From: Prevotellaceae bacterium
GTDB taxonomy: Bacteria; Bacteroidota; Bacteroidia; Bacteroidales; Bacteroidaceae
DNA length: 54,424 nucleotides
Direction of reading: 5' to 3'
Assembly: GCA_015257125.1 (NCBI GenBank)
Contig: JABZKU010000014.1
Location: forward strand, 1 to 54,424
How positions within the stretch are numbered: the first letter of the stretch is position 1; each line of letters starts with the position of its first letter. The position numbers and the translations under genes were made by a program. Shown one piece after another: positions 34,250-42,136 of this stretch. Under the pieces are notes generated by a model. That model worked only from the letters and a program-made list of their open reading frames with translations. It did no database searches and had not been told where the DNA came from.

Positions 34250-36487
34250 TTAGCGGCAGCTGCTGATGGTACGAGAGATCACGTCGAGTTGTTGTTCGCG
34301 CGTGAGCTTGATGAAGTTCACAGCGTAACCCGAAACGCGGATGGTGAGCTGCGGGTACTTCTCGGGGTGTTCCATTGCATCGTAGAGGAGATCGCGGTCG
34401 AAGACGTTCACGTTGAGGTGCTGACCACCGTCGGGCGTGAAGTAACCGTCCATGAGACCCACGAGGTTGTTGATCTTCGTGGCGTCGTCCTTACCGAGTG
34501 TAGCGGGAGAGATCGCCCAAGTGTAAGAGATACCGTCGTGCGAGTGCTGGAAGGGGAGTTTCGCCACCGAAGCGAGCGAAGCAACTGCACCCTTGGTGTC
34601 GCGGCCGTTCATGGGGTTGGCACCGGGAGCGAAGGGAACGCCGGCAGGACGTCCGCAAGGCGTAGCACCCGTGTTCTTACCGTACACCACGTTCGACGTG
34701 ATGGTGAGGAGCGACTGCGTGGGGTGAGAATCGCGGTAACCTTCGTGCTGACGCATGTAGTTCATGAACGTCTTGGTGATGTCCACTGCGATTTGGTCGG
34801 TAGCGTCGTCGTTGTTACCGAAGGGCACGTAGCTGCCTTCTTGTTCGAAGCCGACAGCGAGACCACGTTCGTCGCGAACCACGCGTACCTTACCGAACTT
34901 GATAGCGGCCAACGAGTCGGCAACGATCGAGATACCGGCGATACCGCTGGCACGAGTGCGGAGAATGTCGCCGTCGTGGAGCGCCATTTCGAGCGCCTCG
35001 TAGCTGTACTTGTCGTGCATGTAGTGGATGATGCGGAGCGCGTTGCTGTAAACACGTGCCAACCATTGCATCATCTGGTCGAACTTCTGCATCACCTCTT
35101 CGTATTCGAGATATTCGCCCGTGATGGGGGGGAAGAGGGGAGAGATCTGCTTGCCGTTCATTTCGTCTACACCACCGTTGATGGCATAGAGCAAGCACTT
35201 CGCCAAGTTGGCGCGAGCGCCGAAGAACTGCATTTGCTTACCGATGCGCATGGGCGATACGCAGCAAGCGATACCGTAGTCGTCGCCGTAGTCGGGACGC
35301 ATCAAGTCGTCGTTCTCGTACTGGATGGCCGAAGTGGCGATCGACATCTTCGCGCAGTAGCGCTTCCAGTTTTCGGGGAGACGCGTCGACCAAAGCACCG
35401 TGAGGTTGGGTTCGGGAGCGGGTCCGAGGTTCGTGAGCGTGTGGAGGATGCGGAAGCTGGTCTTCGTCACCATCGTGCGGCCGTCCATACCCATACCGCC
35501 GATCGATTCAGTCACCCAAACGGGGTCGCCGGAGAAGAGGGCGTTGTATTCGGGAGTGCGGAGGAAGCGCACGATACGGAGCTTCATCACGAATTGGTCG
35601 ATGAGTTCCTGAGCTTCTACTTCCGTGAGCTTACCGGCGCGGAGATCGCGTTCGATGTAGATGTCGAGGAAGGTCGAAACACGGCCGATCGACATCGCAG
35701 CACCGTCTTGATCCTTGATAGCCGCGAGGTAAGCGAGATAGACGTATTGCACTGCTTCGCGAGCATTCTCAGCGGGACGAGAAAGGTCGAAGCCGTAAGC
35801 TTCACCGAGTTTGATGAGATCCTTCAGCGCGTTGATTTGTTCGGTTGTCTCTTCGCGGAGCTGAATCGTCTTGTCGTTCATCTCTTGAATCTCGAGACGC
35901 GCCAAGAACTTCTGCTTGTCCTCGATGAGGTTGTTCACACCATAGAGGGCAACACGGCGATAGTCACCGATGATACGGCCGCGGCCGTAAGCGTCGGGCA
36001 GACCGGTAATGACGTGGCTGTTGCGGCAACGGCGGATTTCCGAAGTATAAGCCGAGAACACACCTTCGTTGTGCGTCTTGCGATACTTGGTGAAGATTTC
36101 CTTCGTCCAGTTGTCGAGCTCATAACCATAGGCGTTGAGCGCATTTTCCACCATACGCACACCGCCCTTGGGGAAGATACCGCGTTTGAGGGGAGCGTCC
36201 GTTTGCAGACCGACAACGACTTCCTTGTCCTTGTCGATATAACCTGCACCGTAAGTGGTCACACTCTGCGGGAGGCGTGTTTCGACGTCGTAGAGTCCTT
36301 TCTCACGTTCCACTTTGAACATTTCGCTCAACTTGTCCCAGAGAGCGAGGGTGTTTTCGGTAGGAGGAGCCAAGAAGCTGTCGTCGCCTTCGTAAGGGGT
36401 GTAGTTGTACTGGATGAAGTCACGTACGTTAACTTCGTCCTTCCAGATGTTTCCGTCGAAGCTGCCGGCGATGTCGGTCAGTTGCAT
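34250..36487 (-). CDS. pflB: Formate C-acetyltransferase (pyruvate formate-lyase)
   Basis: 745 residues (E. coli 759). The active-site pair C408-C409 lies in GIACCVSPM and the radical glycine G720 in RVSGYAVNF near the C-terminus. It converts pyruvate and CoA to acetyl-CoA and formate under anaerobic conditions and is activated by PflA, encoded next downstream. Codon choice is narrow (strong C/T-ending preference like tuf), suggesting high expression. A full-consensus promoter and a hairpin at the predicted mRNA 5' end precede it. Confidence 0.97.
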   Translation of the reverse strand: MQLTDIAGSFDGNIWKDEVNVRDFIQYNYTPYEGDDSFLAPPTENTLALWDKLSEMFKVEREKGLYDVETRLPQSVTTYGAGYIDKDKEVVVGLQTDAPLKRGIFPKGGVRMVENALNAYGYELDNWTKEIFTKYRKTHNEGVFSAYTSEIRRCRNSHVITGLPDAYGRGRIIGDYRRVALYGVNNLIEDKQKFLARLEIQEMNDKTIQLREETTEQINALKDLIKLGEAYGFDLSRPAENAREAVQYVYLAYLAAIKDQDGAAMSIGRVSTFLDIYIERDLRAGKLTEVEAQELIDQFVMKLRIVRFLRTPEYNALFSGDPVWVTESIGGMGMDGRTMVTKTSFRILHTLTNLGPAPEPNLTVLWSTRLPENWKRYCAKMSIATSAIQYENDDLMRPDYGDDYGIACCVSPMRIGKQMQFFGARANLAKCLLYAINGGVDEMNGKQISPLFPPITGEYLEYEEVMQKFDQMMQWLARVYSNALRIIHYMHDKYSYEALEMALHDGDILRTRASGIAGISIVADSLAAIKFGKVRVVRDERGLAVGFEQEGSYVPFGNNDDATDQIAVDITKTFMNYMRQHEGYRDSHPTQSLLTITSNVVYGKNTGATPCGRPAGVPFAPGANPMNGRDTKGAVASLASVAKLPFQHSHDGISYTWAISPATLGKDDATKINNLVGLMDGYFTPDGGQHLNVNVFDRDLLYDAMEHPEKYPQLTIRVSGYAVNFIKLTREQQLDVISRTISSCR

Positions 36488-36535
36488 AGTTCGGTATGTT
36501 TGAGGATGAATAGTTGGAACAACGGACGGAGTCCG

Positions 36536-36568
36536 GCATAGGATAAAATGGGTTCTTTTATCTTATGC
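36536..36568 (-). promoter_or_regulatory. Hairpin at the predicted 5' end of pflB mRNA
   Basis: Arms GCATAGGATAAAA and TTTTATCTTATGC (one mismatch, 7-nt loop). Position 36568 coincides with the expected +1 from the -7 box at 36573-36580. It could stabilise the mRNA 5' end or be an operator. It does not match the FNR consensus. Confidence 0.6.
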
Positions 36569-36572
36569 GATA

Positions 36573-36604
36573 CAAATATACGACTTTCGACACTATACGC
36601 CAAA
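36573..36604 (-). promoter_or_regulatory. Promoter of pflB
   Basis: On the minus strand, TTTG (36601-36604), 20 nt, TATATTTG (36573-36580): full consensus. The leader is about 80 nt. Confidence 0.8.
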
Positions 36605-36776
36605 TATAAAAGCATAAAATTGTAGATGTGTCGTGCTGTTTGCCGTAAAATGCCTACTTTGCTGCACAAAATGGTGGTCTGTGTGCAGCTTTTTTCTGAT
36701 TCTCTGCCATAATCTGCTTGTTTCGCCAACTCAGGCTATACAAAACGCCCCCTTCTCCTATTTCTCCTCCGCAAGG

Positions 36777-36808
36777 TTTGTCCATCTCGTGGCGAAAACC
36801 TACTTTTG
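36777..36808 (+). promoter_or_regulatory. Promoter of the lipoprotein gene, predicted leaderless
   Basis: TTTG (36777-36780), 20 nt, TACTTTTG (36801-36808): full consensus. Only 4 nt lie between the box and the ATG at 36813. Confidence 0.75.
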
Positions 36809-36812
36809 TGTT

Positions 36813-37868
36813 ATGAATCGCTTCTACTATTGTCTTGTCTTCGTTTGCAGCCTCCTCCTGATCGGTTGCACGGGCAGCCGCCGTCAGCCCCCCGAAGTGC
36901 CGCGTCCCGCACCTTCTGTTTATTATTGGCGCACCGTCCTGGAATTTTCCGCACGGGAGCGCGATTTTCTGCGCCGACACCACATTGGCAAAGTCTATCT
37001 ACGCTATTTCGACGTCGCCCCCGATCAAATCACCGACGAGCCCGTGCCCGTTGCCACCTTGCAGTGGCGCGATTCCGTTCCAGACGGCCTCGAAATTGTT
37101 CCCGTGGTCTTCATCGTCAACTCCTGTCTCGACGCCGCTCCGGCCTCGCTCGACACCCTGGCCGACCGCATCGCGTATCGCGTCGAGCAAATGAGCACCA
37201 CCAACGATTGCGACAGTCGGGTGCGCGAAGTCCAGATCGACTGTGACTGGACTGCCCAAACCGCCTCGGCCTATTTCGCCTTCCTGCGCCGATTGCGTAG
37301 CACCTTGACCGCGCACGGCCTCGGACTCTCCGCCACCATTCGCCTCCACCAGCTCAGCCAAGCCCCGCCCCCGGTCGACTACGGCGTTTTAATGCTCTAC
37401 AATACCGGCGATCCGCGCGATGTGAGCAACCCCAATCCCATCCTTCGTCTGCGCGACGTCAAGCCCTTCGTTAGTGGCATCGCTGCCTATCCCCTCCCGC
37501 TCTCCGCCGCCTATCCCGACTACCATTGGCAGCGCCTCGTCGGCGGTGGTCGCTACAAAGGGCTGCTCTATGCCGAACGGCTCGACGACTCCACCGTCTA
37601 TCGCCGCGTGCGCCCCGATGCCTATGTCGTCATCTCCTCGCGCTACGTCAGTCCCGTCGTGGGCGGAAGCCGCGAATCAGATGTGCTGCTTGTGCCCGGC
37701 GACTCCGTCTTCGTCCACGATAGCAACTTCGACGAGATCCGCGCCGTCCGTGCTGAACTTTCGCGCCGCCGTCCCGACTTGCACCGACAAGTCATCCTTT
37801 ATCCCCTCGACTCCAAAAACATAGAACGTCATTCCTCCTCCCGTTATGAAGAAATTTATCGTCCTTAG
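36813..37868 (+). CDS. Lipoprotein of unknown function, possible TIM-barrel
   Basis: 351 residues from the ATG at 36813, set by the promoter and by the lipoprotein signal LLIGC with the acylated cysteine C19. The body alternates beta-strand and helix segments: HIGKVYLRYFDV, GLEIVPVVFIVN, VREVQIDCDWTAQT, LGLSATIRLHQL, VDYGVLMLYNTG. This resembles glycoside-hydrolase-like (GH18/GH-fold) barrels, with acidic residues at the strand end QIDCDW, but no family signature is complete. The next gene overlaps its 3' end by 23 bp, so the two are coupled. No function is assigned. Confidence 0.75.
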   Translation: MNRFYYCLVFVCSLLLIGCTGSRRQPPEVPRPAPSVYYWRTVLEFSARERDFLRRHHIGKVYLRYFDVAPDQITDEPVPVATLQWRDSVPDGLEIVPVVFIVNSCLDAAPASLDTLADRIAYRVEQMSTTNDCDSRVREVQIDCDWTAQTASAYFAFLRRLRSTLTAHGLGLSATIRLHQLSQAPPPVDYGVLMLYNTGDPRDVSNPNPILRLRDVKPFVSGIAAYPLPLSAAYPDYHWQRLVGGGRYKGLLYAERLDDSTVYRRVRPDAYVVISSRYVSPVVGGSRESDVLLVPGDSVFVHDSNFDEIRAVRAELSRRRPDLHRQVILYPLDSKNIERHSSSRYEEIYRP

Positions 37869-40056
37869 TCTGCTTTTGTTCCTCACCTTCGCAGCGGGTC
37901 GGGCTTGTTGCTACGTGCCCACCACCAACTACTATATTTATAAGATCGTTCCCGACGATCGCCAGCGTCCTTCGCTCTACGATGCTGTAGCCCGCAACTG
38001 GGCCAACTACTGTGGAGGCATCTCGATGGAGGATGCCAACGGCGCATTGGAAGAACTCACGCGCTTGTCGCCGTCCGACTTCGGGAAATCGGAAAACACC
38101 CTTCTCGAAGCCGCCCGCAGTCGCAAGGACTACGATGCCTTGGCCTATCTGCGTTCGCTCGTCGACTACCTCCACGCCTCGTCCAAGTTGTCTCCCGCCG
38201 GTTGGGACTATCCCACTAAAAACGAAGTGGCTGCCGCCCGCCAAACCCTCGAACGCCTGAGCCGTCCGCAAACCAAAGTCGGCCGGTGGGGCGGCGAATA
38301 CCACCTCCTTCGCGCTCGTTGCGCCTTCGCGCTCGGCCGCTATGCCGATGTCGTTCGCCTTTGGGACACTCGCCCCAAGGACGAAGAAGCCGCGTGGATG
38401 CCCATCTTCCGTAATCTCTACGCCGGCGCCCTCGTGCGCTCGGGACGCAGCCCCGAAGCCATTCGCATCTACGCCGACCAAAACGACAGCGAGAGCCTGC
38501 GCTTTCTCGTCTACAAGCTGCGCAACCTCCGCGGCATCCGCCAAGAATATGCTTCCGACGCCAACTCCCCCCTGCTCCCCTATCTCGTCGAAGACTTCGT
38601 GTCGAATGTACAGGAAACCTACGACAACACCGCCGACACCGCCTATCTTTCCGTCATCGACCGTGCCCGCGTGTTGCAACGCGAGCAGCAAGACTTCATC
38701 GCCTTCGCCCAAAAGGTCGTCGCCGAAAAGCGCTCAAAGTCCCTCGCCATGTGGCAGTCCGCCATCGCCATGATGTATTATTACAGTGGACAATATGCCC
38801 AAGCCGACCAGGCAGCCGAAGCCGCCCTCCCGCTTTCCGGCACACCGCTCATGCGCACCAATGCCCGCGACGTCCGCGTCTTCACCTCTTTGGCGCATCG
38901 CGGCATCACCGACGCCACGCTCAATGCCATTGTGCCCGATCTGCGTCGCTGGGAAGGAGACACCGAGAACGGCCACGGCCGTAACCTCCACACTCGTTTG
39001 GTGCGTCAAGACCTCATTCCCGCCCTCGAGAAAGCCCGCCGCCCCTTCGACGCCCTCCTGGCGCAGCGTGCCGAATTTTACGACAGCACGCTCATCAATA
39101 TGGACAGCGGCCGCGGTTATGATCCCAACATGATCTACGGCTCGTCCTACTTCGACGCCATCGATCGCCTCAGTGCCGACTCCCTCAAAGCCTATTACAC
39201 CTACCTCCACAGCCCCGCCCGCGAAGCATGGCAGAAATTGTGGAAACCCACCTCGTTCGCCGGCAAAGAGTTCTACTACGACCTTATGGGCACGCGCTTG
39301 CTTCGCGAATGCCGATTTGCTGAGGCCATTCCCTACTTGGAAAAAACGAGCCTCACCTTCCTCGCGTCGCAAAACATTGCCATCTATGCCGCCCTGCGCG
39401 ATTATAAAGTCGAACGCTGGTACCGCCGGCAGCCCGTCCACGATTATGATCCCGAGATGGAGTATAATATCGAGGAAAACAGCAAGTTGAAATTCTGCCA
39501 AGACGTGCTCCGCTTGCAAAGTCAACTCAAAGCCGCCGACGATGCCGCCTTGCGTCAGCGCATCGCCTACCGTCTCGCTTCCTACCTCGCCCAAGCCTCG
39601 GCTGCCGGCGACTGTTGGTTCCTTTCGCGCTACGGCATTTCGGCCCTGTCCTCCGATGTCTATGAAGACGACCTCGGCACCGACCGCTTCCGAGGCGATG
39701 CCTTGCAGCGACTCAGCATACACTATCTCGATCTCGCCGCCGGCTCCACCGATCGCAACCTGCGCGAGCGCGCCCTCGTCGGTCTCGCGTGGTTGCCCGA
39801 CGATCCGGCTCACATCGACCGCTACGACAACACTTCGCACCGCCGCATCTACCGCAAGCAGTCGCGTCAGTTCAAAGCCTACATGAAGTTGGCCGCATGG
39901 CGCGCCACGGGGCACGCCTCGGCCTACGTCAATCATTGCGACATTCTCACCCGTTTTGCCCGCGACAACTATCGCCAAGCCGTCCGCCCGCCCCGTCAGG
40001 AAAACGACCTCTTCAGCTGGTTGCCGCTCTACGATTTGCCCATTCGTTCGTTCTGA
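37846..40056 (+). CDS. Large exported helical-repeat protein of unknown function
   Basis: 736 residues with a Sec signal (MKKFIVLSLLLFLTFAAGRA) and no classical lipobox. The rest is almost entirely helical with TPR/Sel1-like pattern (HLLRARCAFALGRYADVVRLW, NLYAGALVRSGRSPEAIRIY, YYYSGQYAQADQAAEAALPL, LRECRFAEAIPYLEKTSL). This suggests a periplasmic scaffold that binds proteins. It overlaps the preceding lipoprotein gene by 23 bp in another frame. The two are probably made together and may form one envelope complex; this is inference. A terminator follows. Confidence 0.78.
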   Translation: MKKFIVLSLLLFLTFAAGRACCYVPTTNYYIYKIVPDDRQRPSLYDAVARNWANYCGGISMEDANGALEELTRLSPSDFGKSENTLLEAARSRKDYDALAYLRSLVDYLHASSKLSPAGWDYPTKNEVAAARQTLERLSRPQTKVGRWGGEYHLLRARCAFALGRYADVVRLWDTRPKDEEAAWMPIFRNLYAGALVRSGRSPEAIRIYADQNDSESLRFLVYKLRNLRGIRQEYASDANSPLLPYLVEDFVSNVQETYDNTADTAYLSVIDRARVLQREQQDFIAFAQKVVAEKRSKSLAMWQSAIAMMYYYSGQYAQADQAAEAALPLSGTPLMRTNARDVRVFTSLAHRGITDATLNAIVPDLRRWEGDTENGHGRNLHTRLVRQDLIPALEKARRPFDALLAQRAEFYDSTLINMDSGRGYDPNMIYGSSYFDAIDRLSADSLKAYYTYLHSPAREAWQKLWKPTSFAGKEFYYDLMGTRLLRECRFAEAIPYLEKTSLTFLASQNIAIYAALRDYKVERWYRRQPVHDYDPEMEYNIEENSKLKFCQDVLRLQSQLKAADDAALRQRIAYRLASYLAQASAAGDCWFLSRYGISALSSDVYEDDLGTDRFRGDALQRLSIHYLDLAAGSTDRNLRERALVGLAWLPDDPAHIDRYDNTSHRRIYRKQSRQFKAYMKLAAWRATGHASAYVNHCDILTRFARDNYRQAVRPPRQENDLFSWLPLYDLPIRSF

Positions 40057-40087
40057 TGCCGCGATACGTTTTCCACTTATGAGAGAA

Positions 40088-40125
40088 ACTCCCCTCCGCA
40101 ATCGGATGTTGCGGAGGGGAGTGTT
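40088..40125 (+). terminator. Terminator of the lipoprotein / TPR pair
   Basis: Perfect 14-bp arms ACTCCCCTCCGCAA and TTGCGGAGGGGAGT with a 7-nt loop, then GTTGGGTTG. The stem is strong but the T run is weak. Confidence 0.7.
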
Positions 40126-40240
40126 GGGTTGTAGGAGGGAGGCCTTATTTCATTATTTGTCAGTCTTCGAGGATAGTACCTGAGTTCGGTCTAAGCAATA
40201 AATATTTTTAGAACCTCACCACTCCAAATGGCGGATGAAC

Positions 40241-41350
40241 CTATTTTGTTGATACCTGAAGCCATTTTGTCATATTATCTAATAAGGTGGTAAATGCTTG
40301 TCCTAAATTAAGTGTCGAATCTTTTCGATGGACGCTAACATAGAGTGGTAAGTAGACTTCTTGATCTTCAAATGAGTGATTAGCGTCGTCAATCGCAATG
40401 GAGAAGAAGTTAAAATGCTGATTTTCTAGGAGTGCATACTCTATTCCTTTTTGGTGTTCGAGATAATTGATTAAGTTGTCGTTTTTTGCATAAGCAATAA
40501 AGATGGGACAGCGAATACTTTGCAGATATTTTTTTGGGTTATAGCGAATGAATGCAAGTAGACGTGCGTCGTTTTTGAATAGTTCCGTTTGACTTTTTAC
40601 AAATTCTTGCTGTGTTTGTACACCACCAAAGGATGAATTAAAAAAACTTGGATTCCGCTGATAAATCTCAGCTATTTCCTTTTCCAAATCTTTTATTGCC
40701 TGCTTATCTCTTGGTTCAGAAGCTATAATGTGAGCTGAGAGGTAAATAAAGTACCTAAGGAGATTAATTTCTGAATATGAGTGCCACTTTAAAAAAGGAG
40801 TAACACGCGACATAACTTGTTCGTAATATACTTGCTCTCCTTTCACCCCCGTAGTAGCAAGGAGTAGAAGTTGTTTTACCTCCGTGTTTCTTGATGCCTC
40901 AATAATGGCGACAGAACCTCCTTCACTATGCCCAATAACGCCCACTGGATGTGATGCGAAACGCTCATCGGACTTCAGAAAGGCTAAAGCATCATGGAGG
41001 TCGTCAGCTGCATCATGCATGGTATAACGACCTTCTTGAGGCTGCCCCCCTAGAAGGGTGTCCGAATAACTGCGGTTGTCATATCTGAACGTTGTGTATC
41101 CCTTACGGTTTAAAGAGTCAGACAAAGCCTTAAAGAGACCCCAATAGTCCCGATTGGAAGCTTGTGGTGGCGTTACTAAGACCAAAATAGGTGATTGCTG
41201 TGGGGCTTCAGCTACTTGTGAAACAACTCCCTGAAGTTTCATTTTCCCTTTGAGTATAGGGAAAGATACTTCTATTTGTCTAGTTGTTTGTGCCTGAATG
41301 GGCAAAAGACTGCCTAATAGTAGGCAGAAAGCGGTAAAATAATACTTCAT
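40241..41350 (-). CDS. Secreted alpha/beta hydrolase (AT-rich, probably acquired)
   Basis: 369 residues from the ATG at 41350, which starts a signal peptide (MKYYFTAFCLLLGSLLPIQA). The nucleophile elbow is GHSEGG with S142. Oxyanion and strand motifs are VLVTPPQASNRDYWG and TTFRYDNRSYSDT, a candidate acid is D in AYAKNDNLIN, and a candidate histidine is in DANHSFED. The pattern is near Bacteroidota acyl-esterases or dipeptidyl-peptidase-like hydrolases; the substrate is unknown. Two hand-counted lines gave 32% and 48% G+C, against about 60% in neighbours, and codon use is mixed, which points to horizontal transfer. No mobility gene flanks it. Confidence 0.85.
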   Translation of the reverse strand: MKYYFTAFCLLLGSLLPIQAQTTRQIEVSFPILKGKMKLQGVVSQVAEAPQQSPILVLVTPPQASNRDYWGLFKALSDSLNRKGYTTFRYDNRSYSDTLLGGQPQEGRYTMHDAADDLHDALAFLKSDERFASHPVGVIGHSEGGSVAIIEASRNTEVKQLLLLATTGVKGEQVYYEQVMSRVTPFLKWHSYSEINLLRYFIYLSAHIIASEPRDKQAIKDLEKEIAEIYQRNPSFFNSSFGGVQTQQEFVKSQTELFKNDARLLAFIRYNPKKYLQSIRCPIFIAYAKNDNLINYLEHQKGIEYALLENQHFNFFSIAIDDANHSFEDQEVYLPLYVSVHRKDSTLNLGQAFTTLLDNMTKWLQVSTK

Positions 41351-41427
41351 TTCTTGACATTGAATTAGAATCTTCATAATGGATATTTTTTAGATCAAAC
41401 TCAGGTTGTTGCTAATTGTTTCTATTG

Positions 41428-41456
41428 CAAATGTAGTTATTTCCTTTGAATGGCAA
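41428..41456 (-). promoter_or_regulatory. Promoter of the alpha/beta hydrolase gene
   Basis: On the minus strand, TTG (41454-41456), 18 nt, TACATTTG (41428-41435). The leader is about 75 nt. Confidence 0.65.
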
Positions 41457-41557
41457 TTACATGTTCCTGGGTATTTTTTTTATTATACGACTTCTGAATC
41501 AAAGTTGCCGACTTTCTTTCAAATCCTCCCTTGTTTTCTTCCTTTCTTCCCGTCTTT

Positions 41558-42016
41558 CCTCGCGCGCGTACGCGTCAGTGTTTTCTGTTTTTTGTGTTCA
41601 CCTCTTCACCTTTTCGGGGTAAACTGTTGATCAATAGGATAATACGGGTGAAGGTTGTTGTATTTGGGATTTGTGTTGAAAATCGACGTAAATAACTGAT
41701 TGGTAGATAGATACGGGTGAAGCCTTCACCCACCGAGATGTTCACCTTTTCCTTCACCCGATGAAGGGGCGCACGAAAGAATCTGATTTTTGTGCGGAAT
41801 GGTGATGGAAAAGGTGAAGTCAGGGTGAAGGAAAAATGAGAGGTGAAGCCTTCACTCGTATTTGTTTGTAGTTCAGCGTGTTTGGTTGGTTTGTTGTGAT
41901 ATTTTAAGGTGTGTTGCCTTCACCCTGCATCTTCTTGTATTATAGTCTATTATCCCCGAAAGGTGAAGGAGTGAAGGCTGAAAAACGAAAAACGGCGGAC
42001 GCGCGCACGCGCGAGG
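41558..42016. repeat. Palindromic GTGAAGG repeat element, copy 4 (about 459 bp)
   Basis: The ends are CCTCGCGCGCGTACGCGTCA and its inverted counterpart GCGCGCACGCGCGAGG, each followed inward by a T/A-rich stretch and TTCACCTCTTCACC or GGTGAAGGAGTGAAGG. Shared with copy 1 are GATAGATACGGGTGAAG, TTCACCCGATGA, GAGAGGTGAAGCCTTCAC and ATCTTCTT. Dyad symmetry runs to the centre: TTCACCTTTTCC (41741-41752) pairs with GGAAAAGGTGAA (41807-41818), and CGCAC (41770-41774) with GTGCG (41792-41796). It lies between the AT-rich hydrolase gene and clpB. Confidence 0.82.
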
Positions 42017-42071
42017 AATGGGCGTATTTTACCCTCCATTTTATGGGAGAGTGGGGGAGCGCGAAAACAAA

Positions 42072-42107
42072 AAAGCGGGCACTCCCGAGAATGGGAGTGC
42101 CCGTAGG
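42072..42107 (-). terminator. Terminator of clpB
   Basis: On the minus strand the hairpin CGGGCACTCCC, ATTCT, CGGGAGTGCCCG is followed by CTTTTTTG. Confidence 0.88.
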
Positions 42108-42136
42108 AAAGATAGGGAAAAGAATAACGAGGAACG

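Noticed and set aside
34217..36541. 774-codon plus-strand open frame opposite pflB
   Set aside because: Shadow frame; pflB has the active-site cysteines and radical glycine in the proper places.
41558..42016. Insertion sequence with transposase
   Set aside because: The ends look transposon-like, but no reading frame inside any copy resembles a transposase and no target-site duplication is visible.
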